This document shows, one piece after another, positions 32,629 through 42,833 of a DNA stretch of 64,000 nucleotides. Position 1 is the first letter of the stretch. Each line of letters begins with the position of its first letter. The notes under the pieces are model-generated. The model was not told the DNA's origin, did not search any database, and was given only the letters and a program-made list of their open reading frames with translations. The stretch covers positions 62,001-126,000 of the forward strand of contig NZ_JAPMLM010000054.1 in assembly GCF_026410195.1 (NCBI RefSeq), in the 5' to 3' direction. Origin of the DNA: Xanthomarina sp. F2636L. GTDB taxonomy: Bacteria > Bacteroidota > Bacteroidia > Flavobacteriales > Flavobacteriaceae. A program made the position numbers and the translations under genes.

Positions 32629-33537
32629 ATGATAAAAAAGCCTCATACAAGTATTTGCTTAATTACCTACAATCAAGAAGTATATATAAAACAAACTATT
32701 GAAAGTATTTTAATGCAAACAACTAGTTTTAGTATAGAACTTATTATATCTAATGATTGTTCAACAGATGGAACTCATGAAATCATACAATCTGTTATAG
32801 ATACACATGCTAAAGGGCATTTAATAACGTATTTCAATCAAGAGCATAATTTGGGTATGATGCCCAATTTTATTTTTGCATTAGAAAAATGTCATGGAAC
32901 ATATATTGCTATTTGTGAAGGAGATGATAATTGGACAGACCCTTTAAAACTGGAAAAACAAGTGGCGTTTTTAGAAAACAACCCAGAATATGGTATTTGT
33001 TTTCATAATACAGAACAACAAAATTTATTAACACAAACGGCTCATACAGGTATTCCGGGTGTTATAAAAGATACAGATTATACCATTCAGGATTATATTC
33101 TTGCAAATAGAACTGCTACCTGCTCAATAGTTTATAAACGTGCTCTATTTGATAAGGTGCCAGATTGGTTTGTTACGGTGCCCTTTGGTGATTTAGCTTT
33201 GATATTAAGTGTACTTTATAATTCAAAAAATAAAAAAGGAAGAATCTTAAAAGATACTATGGCTGTTTATAGAATACATCATGCCGGCGTACATGGAAGT
33301 TTGCATACCAATAATAAAAGTTTAATTTTAGCCTATAAACAACATATAGAGTTTACTAAAATTATAGAAAAAGAATTATTAATAGAATCTATTTATAAAG
33401 TAACCTTACGTAACAAGAAAATAAATACCTATGCCATATTAGCTAGCTTAGCTAAACGCGGTCAGGATATATTGGCATACGCTAAATATAAACTATACGA
33501 ATACTTTAATAGAATAAGTTTAAAACTACATCTTTGA
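32629..33537 (+). CDS. GT2 glycosyltransferase
   Basis: ATG 32629 follows the previous stop by one base; a TTG at 32620 is not needed. The 302-residue GT-A protein has ICLITYNQEVYIKQTIESIL, LIISNDCSTDGTHEII near residue 42 and the metal-binding motif in CEGDDNWTDPLKLEKQ (EGDD in place of DxD) near residue 100. No membrane helix is present. It would add one sugar of the repeat unit on the cytosolic face. The acceptor and donor cannot be read. Confidence 0.87.
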   Translation: MIKKPHTSICLITYNQEVYIKQTIESILMQTTSFSIELIISNDCSTDGTHEIIQSVIDTHAKGHLITYFNQEHNLGMMPNFIFALEKCHGTYIAICEGDDNWTDPLKLEKQVAFLENNPEYGICFHNTEQQNLLTQTAHTGIPGVIKDTDYTIQDYILANRTATCSIVYKRALFDKVPDWFVTVPFGDLALILSVLYNSKNKKGRILKDTMAVYRIHHAGVHGSLHTNNKSLILAYKQHIEFTKIIEKELLIESIYKVTLRNKKINTYAILASLAKRGQDILAYAKYKLYEYFNRISLKLHL

Positions 33538-34676
33538 AAAATCTCTTATTTATTTCTCATGATACTACTCGCACAGGTGCTCCTATGGTGTTATTGTATT
33601 TATTACGTTGGATACAAGTACACCAGCCCCAAGTTAAAGCAGATGTTATAGCAATAAGAGGTGGTAATATGGAAGGAGATTTTAAAAACGTTTGCCATAA
33701 TTTTTATAATTATCAGGAGTGTATAAAAACACAACCATTAACTATTACACAGCGTATATTAAAAAAACTAAAATTGTTTAAACTTAAGGATAAAAAAGCA
33801 GTTTTTATTAACCTGATGGCAGCCAACAATTATGAAGTTATTTATACCAATACAGTATTATCAGTCCCTTTAGGCGTTGAAATAAGCAAAAACAGTTCTA
33901 ATAGCAAGTTAATCGCTCATATACATGAGTTACAGGTTATAATAAAGACTTTACTACCTAATCTTTCAAATTATTTGCCAAACATTGATATTCTTATTGT
34001 CCCTTCTAAATTGGTGAAGCAAAATTTAATTGCACGTTGGAATATTCAAAAGGAAAAAGTAAAAGTTGTTTATGAATGTGCTAAAGTATCAGAAAAGGAC
34101 ACCGTGTTTAATACACAAAAAAATAAAAAAAAATTTGTGGTAGGTGCTTCTGGAATGGTACATTGGAGAAAAGGATATGATATCTTTTTGTTAGTAGCTA
34201 ATCATATAAATAAGCATTATCCTAAAGCAGATATTACATTTCAATGGATTGGGAAATTACCTAAATCTATTGCACCTATAATAGACGAAGATATTAGAAA
34301 ATTACAACTAGAAAATAATGTTACTTTTGTTGGTGAAGTAAACAATACAGCACCTTATTTTAATGCTTTTGATGTGTTTTTAATGACCTCAAGAGAAGAC
34401 CCATTCCCATTAGTGTGTATTGAAGTTGGATTAATAGGTAAGCCTATCATAAGTTTCGATCAAGCTGTAGGTACTAATGAAATCTTAAAAGAAGGAGGTG
34501 GTTTTATAGTGCCTTATCTAGATATTGTGGCTATGGCAGAACATGTTATGGTTTATTATAATGAAAGTGAAATAAAAGATTCTCATGGAGCACAAAATAA
34601 AAAATCTTTTTCAAAATTTACTCCAGAACTTATTTGCCCTCAATTATATGAAATAATTGAAAAACATTTAAAATAA
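33534..34676 (+). CDS. GT4 glycosyltransferase
   Basis: The 380-residue GT-B protein starts with TTG, overlapping the previous stop (TTGA). The N-terminal acceptor domain has FISHDTTRTGAPMVLLYLLR. The C-terminal donor domain has GASGMVHWRKGYDIFLLVAN, FVGEVNNTAPYFNAFDVFL and the E-x7-E region SREDPFPLVCIEVGLIGKP near residue 300. It is cytosolic and probably membrane-associated. Translational coupling to the GT2 genes on both sides suggests they act on the same glycan in turn. Confidence 0.87.
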   Translation: MKNLLFISHDTTRTGAPMVLLYLLRWIQVHQPQVKADVIAIRGGNMEGDFKNVCHNFYNYQECIKTQPLTITQRILKKLKLFKLKDKKAVFINLMAANNYEVIYTNTVLSVPLGVEISKNSSNSKLIAHIHELQVIIKTLLPNLSNYLPNIDILIVPSKLVKQNLIARWNIQKEKVKVVYECAKVSEKDTVFNTQKNKKKFVVGASGMVHWRKGYDIFLLVANHINKHYPKADITFQWIGKLPKSIAPIIDEDIRKLQLENNVTFVGEVNNTAPYFNAFDVFLMTSREDPFPLVCIEVGLIGKPIISFDQAVGTNEILKEGGGFIVPYLDIVAMAEHVMVYYNESEIKDSHGAQNKKSFSKFTPELICPQLYEIIEKHLK

Positions 34677-35602
34677 TGAAGCCTGTAGTTTCCGTTATTA
34701 TACCTAACTATAATCATAAGTCTTATTTAAAGCAGAGACTGGATTCTGTGTTTAATCAAACGTTTCAAGATTACGAAGTTATTTTATTAGACGATGCTTC
34801 AACCGATGGGAGTATAGAACTATTAAAATCCTATCAAAATCACCCTAAAGTGAGCCATGTTGTATTAAATGAAGCCAATTATGGCAGTCCTTTTAAGCAA
34901 TGGCAAAAAGGTATTGCTTTGGCAAAAGGTGCGTTTATATGGATTGCTGAAAGCGATGACTACTGCGAAACTGACTTTTTAGAAATACTTATAAATAGTA
35001 TGGATAAGAATTGTGGTTTGTGTTACGCACAAAGTATTGATGTAGATTATAAAGGGACAGTAATTTCTAATAGAATTAATTATACAAATAACTTTATACC
35101 TAATATTTGGAAAGATAATTTTACAATGAAAGGTGCTGACTTTATAGAAAATTACCTTATGGTTAAAAATGTCATACCCAACGCAAGCGCTGTAGTTTTT
35201 AAAAAAGAATTAGTAGACCCCAATTATTTTAATCAGTCGTTGTTAGAAATGAAAATGTGTGGCGATTGGTTTTTTTGGTTGCAGTTTTTAGAGCATACAA
35301 AGGTTAGGTTTGTTAATCTTAATTTAAACAATTTTCGCAATCATAATTTAACCAGTAGAAACCATAATAATACTACTAAAAAAAAAGAACGACTTTTAGA
35401 AGAAAAAATAATAAGAAGCCATATGTTTACACAAATGGGCTTAGATAATGCAGTTGCTGAAAAAAAAATGATGCAGGAATGGTTTAAACTGCATAGTATT
35501 AAAGAGATTTTTAGAATCTCATTTTATAAGATAAAGTGCTCTAAATTTAGCTATTTTAGCTTTCTTAAAAATTATTTTAACTCTAAACTGCAAATCAATT
35601 AA
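34676..35602 (+). CDS. GT2 glycosyltransferase
   Basis: The 308-residue GT-A protein has VSVIIPNYNHKSYLKQRLDS, VILLDDASTDGS and IWIAESDDYCETDFLEI, where ESDD stands at the DxD position near residue 95. The ATG overlaps the previous stop by one base (TAATG). The C-terminal third is basic and AT-rich with no clear membrane helix. It should transfer one sugar to the lipid-linked chain. The specificity is unknown. Confidence 0.86.
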   Translation: MKPVVSVIIPNYNHKSYLKQRLDSVFNQTFQDYEVILLDDASTDGSIELLKSYQNHPKVSHVVLNEANYGSPFKQWQKGIALAKGAFIWIAESDDYCETDFLEILINSMDKNCGLCYAQSIDVDYKGTVISNRINYTNNFIPNIWKDNFTMKGADFIENYLMVKNVIPNASAVVFKKELVDPNYFNQSLLEMKMCGDWFFWLQFLEHTKVRFVNLNLNNFRNHNLTSRNHNNTTKKKERLLEEKIIRSHMFTQMGLDNAVAEKKMMQEWFKLHSIKEIFRISFYKIKCSKFSYFSFLKNYFNSKLQIN

Positions 35603-35610
35603 TTTTAATT

Positions 35611-36300
35611 ATGGTTATAGGCAATGGTTTAATGGCTCAGGCTTTTAAAGAGTATTATTTAAATGATGAGGTTGTTATTTTTGCCTCTGGTGTATCAAAC
35701 TCAACCGAGACTAATGAAAAAGCATTTATACGTGAATTAAACTTATTAGAAAAAATCATTTTAGATTATCCAAAATCTAAATTGGTGTATTTTAGTACCT
35801 GTAGTATAGAAGATGAATCTGTTAAAAAAAATCTATATGTAAAACATAAAATTAAAGTTGAAGAATACATTGCTGAAAACTGTGATAGTTATATTATTTT
35901 TAGAGTATCAAATGTTGTTGGGAAACGTGGCAATGCAAATACCTTAATAAATTATTTAGTTCAAGCTATACAAGAGAATAAAGAAATAACACTTTGGCAA
36001 AAAGCAGAACGTAATATTATAGATATTGAAGATGTTATTTTTATAGCAAACTATGTTTTAAATAATGATTTTAATAATGAAACGATTAATATTGCTTTTA
36101 GGAAAAGTTTTTTGGTTACAGACATTGTAAAATTGATAGAACAATTCTTGTCTAAGAAAGCTACAATAAATTTAATAGATAAAGGAAATAGGTTAAGAAT
36201 AGATACCTCAAAAATAGCACCTGCCTTAGATACTATTGAAACAGAGAAGCGTGCTAATTTGCAATATATTAGTAGTCTTCTAAAAAAATACTACGCTTAA
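35611..36300 (+). CDS. short SDR-like NAD-dependent epimerase/reductase
   Basis: The 229-residue protein begins MVIGNGLMAQAFKEYYL, a degenerate Rossmann start (GNGLMA in place of GxxGxxG). KLVYFSTCSIEDE follows near residue 60, then LYVKHKIKVEEYI, which gives the YxxxK pair near residue 75, and IIFRVSNVVGKRGNANTLIN. It is about 80 residues shorter than normal extended SDRs, mainly in the N-terminal fold. Relatives act as nucleotide-sugar 4-reductases or epimerases in glycan loci. It could serve the same sugar as the DegT and acetyltransferase genes. The exact reaction is not determined. Confidence 0.65.
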   Translation: MVIGNGLMAQAFKEYYLNDEVVIFASGVSNSTETNEKAFIRELNLLEKIILDYPKSKLVYFSTCSIEDESVKKNLYVKHKIKVEEYIAENCDSYIIFRVSNVVGKRGNANTLINYLVQAIQENKEITLWQKAERNIIDIEDVIFIANYVLNNDFNNETINIAFRKSFLVTDIVKLIEQFLSKKATINLIDKGNRLRIDTSKIAPALDTIETEKRANLQYISSLLKKYYA

Positions 36301-36302
36301 AG

Positions 36303-37415
36303 ATGAAAATAGCAATTTTAACACCTAATAAATCTACAGCAACTGAGACTTTTATTAAAAATCATATAGACTTTTTGCCTTTTGAAAAGATTGTTGTTTT
36401 TGGTGACAAACTACCATATTTAACACATAAAGATAAACCATCTTTAATTTCACGATTATATATAAAATACGTTAATGTTTTAAGAAAAATCTTAGGTAAA
36501 AAACCAAAATCTTTAAAAGCCTTTCAATTAAAAAAGCTTTTAAAAAGTCATGAAGTAGATTTGGTATTTGCAGAGTATTTAATAACAGGAGCTGAGGTGT
36601 TAGATGTGTGTAAAGACTTGAAAATGCCTATAATACCTATTGCTTTAGGCTATGACATCTCCTTATATTCAGTTTTAGAAAAATATCAAGAAAAGTATAA
36701 GCAGTTATTTCAATATGCAAGTTCTGTTATTGTTGTTTCAAAGCATATGAAAACTAATTTATTAGCATTAAACTGTCCAGAATCTAAAATTATCTATTCT
36801 CCTGCAGGACCGGATAGTTCTTTCTTCGAGCTCCAGCCTAAATTAGAATCAAAACAAGTATTAGCCGTAGGACGCTTCGTTGAGAAGAAAGCACCACATC
36901 TTACCATCCTTGCCTTTAAAGAAGTCCTTAATAAATTTCCAGACGCAACTTTAGTTATGGCTGGTGACGGTGTATTATTAAATGTTTGTAAAGACTTAGT
37001 AAGAGCTCTTAAAATAAACAATTCGGTAAGGTTTTTAGGCGTTATTAATCAAGAACAACAAAGGGAATTGTTAGAAGAGTCTCTAATCTTCGTACAACAT
37101 TCAGTAATAGCAAAAAACGGAGATAGTGAAGGCACTCCTGTTGCAATTTTAGAAGCCATGGCAACAGGTATACCAGTTGTGTCTACAGAACATGCAGGTA
37201 TCCCAGACATAATTGAACATGATAAAACAGGATTATTAGTTCCAGAACATAATATTCAATTAATGGCCGAGATGATAAGTAGTTTATTAAGCAATAATAT
37301 AAGAGCTAAAGAATTAGGTATGCATGCTCGTTTGCATGTTAAACAGCACTTTACATTAAAAACACATATAGATACCATTGCAAAAGTTGTTAATAAGAGT
37401 GCGAAAGCTAAATAA
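36303..37415 (+). CDS. GT4 glycosyltransferase
   Basis: The 370-residue GT-B protein has MKIAILTPNKSTATETFIKN at the start, LAVGRFVEKKAPHLTILAFK (donor-domain motif) near residue 195, VMAGDGVLLN, and SVIAKNGDSEGTPVAILEAM (E-x7-E) near residue 275, followed by STEHAGIPDIIEH. This resembles WcaL/AmsK-like transferases of colanic-acid type clusters. It begins 2 bases after the SDR gene. The donor is likely UDP- or GDP-linked, but specificity cannot be assigned. Confidence 0.88.
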   Translation: MKIAILTPNKSTATETFIKNHIDFLPFEKIVVFGDKLPYLTHKDKPSLISRLYIKYVNVLRKILGKKPKSLKAFQLKKLLKSHEVDLVFAEYLITGAEVLDVCKDLKMPIIPIALGYDISLYSVLEKYQEKYKQLFQYASSVIVVSKHMKTNLLALNCPESKIIYSPAGPDSSFFELQPKLESKQVLAVGRFVEKKAPHLTILAFKEVLNKFPDATLVMAGDGVLLNVCKDLVRALKINNSVRFLGVINQEQQRELLEESLIFVQHSVIAKNGDSEGTPVAILEAMATGIPVVSTEHAGIPDIIEHDKTGLLVPEHNIQLMAEMISSLLSNNIRAKELGMHARLHVKQHFTLKTHIDTIAKVVNKSAKAK

Positions 37416-37452
37416 GCTTTTAATCCTTAATCGATAATCTTTGTTTATAATT

Positions 37453-38304
37453 ATGAAAAAACTAATTAAAAAAATAGTACGACGTATAGGGGTTTGGGAT
37501 CCTGTTCAAAAATGGTATTCTAAAGGCCTCTTTTTACCTTATGCCAAACGCCAGACATGGGCGTTGCATATTTCAGGAACCCATGTCGTATATGATACCT
37601 CAGACGCTTATTCCAGGCATTGGTTTTATCCGCGGTATGGCGGGAAACGTTTGCACGAACCCATAGCCACTAAAATTTTTACGGATTATATTCAACCGCA
37701 AGATGTGGTTTTGGATATTGGCGCGCATTTAGGGTATTTTACATGTTTAGCCGCTGCATTAGCACCACATGGCCAAGTCTATGCTTTTGATACCGATTTA
37801 AAATCGTGCCAGCTCATTGAAAAAAATGCTAAAAAAAACGCCCTCCAAAATATACACATTTGTCATGCTGCTGTTTCCGACCAAGCTGGTGTTATAAAAA
37901 TTAAAAACTTAAAAGATCCTAATCCCGGTTTGGTTATTAATTCTGGTGTACATGCCAATAGTATTGAAGTACCGTGTATGCGCATTGATGATTTTATAGA
38001 CGCAGAGCAACTCAAACCCAATTTTATTAAAATTGATATTGAAGGCGCTGAAGCTTTAGCGCTTTCTGGGATGGAAAAGACGCTCCAAATAGAAAATTTG
38101 ACGCTCTTGGTTGAAATACATGTAAATCATTTAAAAAAATATTTTAATACAGATTATAAAGAGATTATAGAATTATTGTTGAAAAATAATTTTAAAATAG
38201 AAAATATAGATCATCGTTTGCAAGGCAGTACGTTTGAAACGGTTCATGCCAATACCCTTTTAGTAGGTAATACCATGTTGTTATGTACAAAAAACGCTCC
38301 TTAA
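37453..38304 (+). CDS. FkbM family methyltransferase, second copy
   Basis: ATG 37453 gives 283 residues (MKKLIKKIVRRIGVWDPVQK); the TTG 12 bases earlier is disregarded. Motif I is VLDIGAHLGYFTCLAAAL near residue 92, then VYAFDTDLKSCQLIEKNAKK and FIKIDIEGAEALALSGMEKT, the FkbM signature. It differs clearly from the FkbM protein at 30116 in N-terminus and spacing, so it is not a recent duplicate. Its base composition looks less AT-rich than its neighbours, which hints at separate origin. Sugar O-methylation is the probable role. Confidence 0.84.
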   Translation: MKKLIKKIVRRIGVWDPVQKWYSKGLFLPYAKRQTWALHISGTHVVYDTSDAYSRHWFYPRYGGKRLHEPIATKIFTDYIQPQDVVLDIGAHLGYFTCLAAALAPHGQVYAFDTDLKSCQLIEKNAKKNALQNIHICHAAVSDQAGVIKIKNLKDPNPGLVINSGVHANSIEVPCMRIDDFIDAEQLKPNFIKIDIEGAEALALSGMEKTLQIENLTLLVEIHVNHLKKYFNTDYKEIIELLLKNNFKIENIDHRLQGSTFETVHANTLLVGNTMLLCTKNAP

Positions 38305-38514
38305 ATTTCTTTTAAACATATAGAATTTATTTATGCTTTTTAACTCGTTAGACTTTATTTAAAACCTTATAAACTTGGATGGACGACTTTAAAATTGATT
38401 TGAATTCGTAATTTGATTGAGAAATAGTTGAATCTATTTTGTTTTGAGAGACTTGTGTGGATATTCTAAATTAAAGTTTAAATATTTTCTTACTATTGTA
38501 ACCAATAACCTAAT

Positions 38515-39486
38515 TTGAGCTTGATACAACCACATATTTCCATTATAATTCCTACCTATAACCGGGCGCATTGTATAGGCGTGGCCTTACAATCTGTATT
38601 GGACCAAAGCTATGTGCATTGGGAATGTTTGATTGTAGATGATGGCTCAACAGATGCTAGTAAAGCTGTTATAAACAGTTGGGTGAATAAAGATTCTAGG
38701 TTTCAGTATCACACTAGAACGCGTTTGCCCAAAGGTGCGCCTACCTGTAGAAATATAGGGTTAGCGATGGCACAAGGTAGCTATGTTATTTTTTTAGATT
38801 CTGATGATTATTTGTTACCCCATTGTTTAGAGCAACGGGTAGCCGAAATAGAAAAAAATCCCGGTTATGATTTTTTGGTGTTTCCTATGGCTATTGTTAG
38901 AACCGGTGTTATCCGTAAGCAAGAGATTCCGGTATGTGAAGATTATTTAATTCCGTTTTTATCAGCAAACCTACTTTGGCAAACTATGTGTCCTATTTGG
39001 AAAACGTCTTTCTTAAAGACTTTAAACGGATTTACGGAGGGCTATCCTAGATTTAATGATCCTGAATTAATGATTAGAGCATTACTGACAGTTGTTAATT
39101 CCGATTTTAAAGTATTTGCTGATTTTGAGTATGATACCGTTCATATTCGAGAGACTAACTTGGATGTAAAATTTATAAATAAAGTGTACAACAGTTTATT
39201 ATTGTTTATTCCCGATATAACTATGGCTTTGAAGCAAAGCCATAAAATAAATTACAAGAAATATCTGGCAGGCTATTTACACCTCTGGTTTAGATATATT
39301 TTTACGCCTACAAAAAGTAAAAACCCGAAACAATCTGTTCAACTTTTAGTCTTATTTTATAGGCAAGATATTATTTCATTTCGTAAAATGTTCAATCTGA
39401 TGCTGCGATTATTTATTTATGTTAGTACGAGTTTGCTTATGAAACAACCCATTAATAAATTGAATTATAAATACTTATATTTATGA
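38515..39486 (+). CDS. GT2 glycosyltransferase
   Basis: A TTG start at 38515 (or the TTG two codons later) gives up to 323 residues; no ATG fits. The GT-A domain has ISIIIPTYNRAHCIGVALQS, LIVDDGSTDAS and the metal-binding SDDY motif in VIFLDSDDYLLP near residue 95. The C-terminal part is basic with a hydrophobic stretch (LRLFIYVSTSLLM) that may bind the membrane. A 210-base AT-rich spacer with no visible element separates it from the gene before. Confidence 0.86.
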   Translation: MSLIQPHISIIIPTYNRAHCIGVALQSVLDQSYVHWECLIVDDGSTDASKAVINSWVNKDSRFQYHTRTRLPKGAPTCRNIGLAMAQGSYVIFLDSDDYLLPHCLEQRVAEIEKNPGYDFLVFPMAIVRTGVIRKQEIPVCEDYLIPFLSANLLWQTMCPIWKTSFLKTLNGFTEGYPRFNDPELMIRALLTVVNSDFKVFADFEYDTVHIRETNLDVKFINKVYNSLLLFIPDITMALKQSHKINYKKYLAGYLHLWFRYIFTPTKSKNPKQSVQLLVLFYRQDIISFRKMFNLMLRLFIYVSTSLLMKQPINKLNYKYLYL

Positions 39487-39550
39487 TTTTGCAATTCGAT
39501 TTCAATGTTTTAATGCAGATTGCAGAAAGACTAAATTTAAAACCTTTTAA

Positions 39551-40543
39551 ATGATTAACTGTAAATTATTTTATATTAAAAGTCCTCATTTATCTCAAAT
39601 TTATGACGGGTTTGAAAAACTACAAAGAAAGGGACTCATAAATTTAGTTTATGAAAATAGTAAAGGGGATGTTGGCTACCCTTTACTTAAAGTTCTAATT
39701 AATGAAAAAACGACTCTTGTATACGACTTATTGGACACTAATAAAATTGATGAAGCTTATTTAAAAAGTTTAAAAACTGATTATTACTTTAAAAGAAGCT
39801 TTCCGTTAAATATGATAGGTGGTACCGAGTACGAAGGCGCTAAAATTTTTCCATTAGGCTTTAACTACCCTATCTCAAAAGAAGGCAAATATAAGTATGT
39901 AAAACAAGTTCTAAATGACTTTGGTTTAGTTAAAGGAGAAATTAGAAAAAACACCTATCCAAGTGAAATTTTTGAAGCATTTCCCACTAGGAATAAGGTG
40001 AATAAAGTATTGTTTTATTGTAATTTATGGAATCCATATATTGATATTAGTGATAAAAGTAAAATGGATCGACAGGAAATTAATGAAAACAGAATAGCAA
40101 TTATTCAGACTTTAAAAAAGGAATTTGGAACTTTTTTTAAGGGAGGGTTAATTTCAACAAAATTCTCTTTAAAAACCTGTAAGGAATTAGTAGTTCCAAG
40201 GAGTTTAACGAATAAAAATAACTATTTAAAAGAAATTAAATCTTCTAATATTTGTATTAGTACAACAGGCTTGCATGGTTCTGTAGGGTGGAATTTTGGT
40301 GAGTATATGGCTGCTTCAAGAGCTATCATAACGATGCCTTTAAATTCTAAATTTCCAGGAAACCTAGTTGAAAATGGAAATTATTTGGTTTTTAATAATC
40401 AAGATGAGCTTGTCCAAAAGGTAGAGTTTTTATTAAATAATAGCGATGCTCAACAATCTATGATGATTAAAAACTTTAGATATTATAATAATTATTTGAA
40501 ACCAGAAAATCTGGTGCTTAATACGCTTTTGGAAGTCTTATAA
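39551..40543 (+). CDS. putative GT-B glycosyltransferase, 330 aa
   Basis: The family is not certain. The C-terminal 120 residues look like a GT-B donor domain: ICISTTGLHGSVGWNFGEYM, AASRAIITMPLNSKFPGNLV and NNQDELVQKVEFLLNN, similar to the end of CgeB/GT1-like proteins. The N-terminal half (MINCKLFYIKSPHLSQIYDG) carries no clear motif. There is no signal peptide or membrane helix. Its place between a GT2 gene and a methyltransferase gene supports a role in the glycan pathway. It could also be a non-catalytic relative. Confidence 0.55.
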   Translation: MINCKLFYIKSPHLSQIYDGFEKLQRKGLINLVYENSKGDVGYPLLKVLINEKTTLVYDLLDTNKIDEAYLKSLKTDYYFKRSFPLNMIGGTEYEGAKIFPLGFNYPISKEGKYKYVKQVLNDFGLVKGEIRKNTYPSEIFEAFPTRNKVNKVLFYCNLWNPYIDISDKSKMDRQEINENRIAIIQTLKKEFGTFFKGGLISTKFSLKTCKELVVPRSLTNKNNYLKEIKSSNICISTTGLHGSVGWNFGEYMAASRAIITMPLNSKFPGNLVENGNYLVFNNQDELVQKVEFLLNNSDAQQSMMIKNFRYYNNYLKPENLVLNTLLEVL

Positions 40544-40586
40544 CAAATTAAATTTAATTTGACATTTTTATCAAAATTTAAACTCA

Positions 40587-41369
40587 ATGAAAACCAAATA
40601 TAAACATACAGAAGTTATTCATAATCTGGAATCACCTAAAGAGATAGTTCCTATTGTAATGGATTTAATTAAACCTAAAAGTGTAGTAGATATTGGCTGT
40701 GGTTTAGGAACTTTTTTATACTGTTTTAAACTAGAGGGTGTTAAAAAAGTATTGGGAATTGATGGGCCATGGATAAATAAGGAATTATTAAATAAGTATT
40801 TGTCTGATAATGAGTTCCAGATTAAAGATTTAGAAAAAAGTTTTACTTTAGAAGATAAATATGATTTAGTAATAAGTTTAGAAGTTGCTGAACATATATC
40901 AGAAGAAGCGTCAGAGATTTTTGTTATGAATTTAATATCGTCAGGAAAAACGATACTTTTTAGTGCAGCAACTCCATTTCAAGGCGGGCAAAATCATATA
41001 AACGAACAATGGCCTACTTATTGGGAAAAGAAGTTTCTCAAACATGGTTATATTATGCATGACATCATTAGGCCATTAATTTGGGATAATACTAAAATAT
41101 TTACATGGTACAAGCAAAATACTTTTATAATAACCCCAGAAAATCATCAATTTAATTTTAATCAACCAGTTAATTCGATTAAGAATATTGTTCATTATGA
41201 TTTATTTATTGATAGACATAATATGCTAAATCGTACTATACTTGAAAAAAATGAAAGATTAAAAATGATTGAAAGTGGTCAGTTAAAAAGTATTTCTTAT
41301 TTAAAATACTTTTTAAAATCTATCATAGGTCAAAATAAAATTAATTATATAAAAGGTTGTCTTAAATAA
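40587..41369 (+). CDS. class I SAM-dependent methyltransferase
   Basis: The 260-residue protein has SVVDIGCGLGTFLYCFKLEG (motif I) near residue 33, VLGIDGPW and YDLVISLEVAEHISEEASEI, the typical UbiE/methyltransferase-12 pattern, with the acidic residue binding SAM ribose. Related proteins in glycan clusters methylate sugars or act on glycan-linked groups. It lies between two glycosyltransferase genes and shares their AT-rich codon use. The substrate is unknown. Confidence 0.8.
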   Translation: MKTKYKHTEVIHNLESPKEIVPIVMDLIKPKSVVDIGCGLGTFLYCFKLEGVKKVLGIDGPWINKELLNKYLSDNEFQIKDLEKSFTLEDKYDLVISLEVAEHISEEASEIFVMNLISSGKTILFSAATPFQGGQNHINEQWPTYWEKKFLKHGYIMHDIIRPLIWDNTKIFTWYKQNTFIITPENHQFNFNQPVNSIKNIVHYDLFIDRHNMLNRTILEKNERLKMIESGQLKSISYLKYFLKSIIGQNKINYIKGCLK

Positions 41370-41385
41370 TACCTATTATTATTCA

Positions 41386-42579
41386 ATGAAACCAATCCAA
41401 ATCTGCTATTTCACAAGAGAATACGCTCATAAACGCATGGGTAGTACGGGGGGTATTGGTGTATTTGTAAAACAGCTAACCACCGAATTGAAAACACATG
41501 ATTTTCAAATTACTGTATTTTCTTTTGGGAATGAGGCTGTTAGCTTTGATGATGGCGGTGTGCGCGTTGTAAAAATAAAAGACTTGAGTCATTTTAATGC
41601 ACAGGTTAGAAGGGTTTTACAAAAGTACCAGGTACCGGGTTACCATAAACTGAAATTGTTTTTGGCCTTTTTAAACCGGGTGTATATTTCTTTATATTTA
41701 TCGGTTTTTGTTTTTAAACATAGGTTTGATATGGTGGAGTTTCATGACTATGGTGGTGATGCACCTTATTTTTTGGGGCGCTTAAAAAAAGTTATTCGCT
41801 GTCATGGAAGTGCAGTTGCTTTACATCAATTCATGGGTTATGGTAAACGCCAGACCGATACGGTTTTTGAATACCAAATGTTTAAGCGTTTTAAAAAACA
41901 TGTAATTGCCGTTTCTGATTATTCGGCCCAGATGGCGCAAGAAGCGTTTCAGCTTAAAGTCCGACCGCAAACTATTTATAATGGGGTGGTTTTGGATCGC
42001 TCTGTAATTCAGTCGTCGTATTTACATGCCCCAACCATCCCTTTTTCTGTTTTTTATTTTGGCTCTTTGCGAGAGCGCAAAGGAATTGATATAGCTTGTG
42101 AAACTTTTAATAAGGTGGTTATTGATTTTCCAAATGCCCAATTTCATATTATGGGTGCTAATAATAATGATTATTGGAATAATAAAGTGGTGCATGTATT
42201 ATCAGAGGTAGCATTAGCGCAAACCAGGTATCATGGCATGGTGCCAAACGCGGAAATTGTGCCCTATTTACAGCAGGCACATGTGGTTTTATTTCCGTCT
42301 TATGGTGAAAATTTTTCAGTAGCACTATTGGAAGTTATGGCGTTGAAGAAATTGGTTATTTGTTCTGACATTCCCGCCTTTGCAGAGATTATTAAGCATG
42401 GTGAAAATGGCTTAATAGCTAATTCTAATTTAGATTATCCCAATCTGATAAAAAGCATTTTTGAAAATGATATAGATATAGAAAAAATATCTAGTAATGC
42501 TGTTGATACAATAAAAAATAACTTTGAGATGCAGATCATTATAAATCAGAATATAAATTATTATAAATCTTTATTATAA
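41386..42579 (+). CDS. GT4 glycosyltransferase
   Basis: The 397-residue GT-B protein has an N-terminal GSTGGIGVFVKQLTTEL glycine-rich loop, FHDYGGDAPYFLG, and in the donor domain VFYFGSLRERKGIDIACETF near residue 225, FHIMGANNND and VLFPSYGENFSVALLEVMAL (E-x7-E) near residue 310. No membrane segment is present. It is followed by 285 AT-rich bases with a promoter-like box, so it may end one transcription unit of the locus. Confidence 0.87.
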   Translation: MKPIQICYFTREYAHKRMGSTGGIGVFVKQLTTELKTHDFQITVFSFGNEAVSFDDGGVRVVKIKDLSHFNAQVRRVLQKYQVPGYHKLKLFLAFLNRVYISLYLSVFVFKHRFDMVEFHDYGGDAPYFLGRLKKVIRCHGSAVALHQFMGYGKRQTDTVFEYQMFKRFKKHVIAVSDYSAQMAQEAFQLKVRPQTIYNGVVLDRSVIQSSYLHAPTIPFSVFYFGSLRERKGIDIACETFNKVVIDFPNAQFHIMGANNNDYWNNKVVHVLSEVALAQTRYHGMVPNAEIVPYLQQAHVVLFPSYGENFSVALLEVMALKKLVICSDIPAFAEIIKHGENGLIANSNLDYPNLIKSIFENDIDIEKISSNAVDTIKNNFEMQIIINQNINYYKSLL

Positions 42580-42833
42580 TCTAACTAGCCTAATAGACTT
42601 ACTACTTGATATTGCTTGATGTCATTTATATTCATGAATTATAAAAATAATTTTTTTTATACCATCTAATCTTATTTAATAATTTTCATCCTCACTTTTA
42701 TTATAGAATTTGTGCTTTACATCTATAAAAGAGAAACTTAAATTCTCTTATATAAATGTCATTTATTTCCTAAATGTATTCGTATTAAAAGGATTAAAGT
42801 AAAAAGATTTTTTTGCATTCTTAATCACTCACT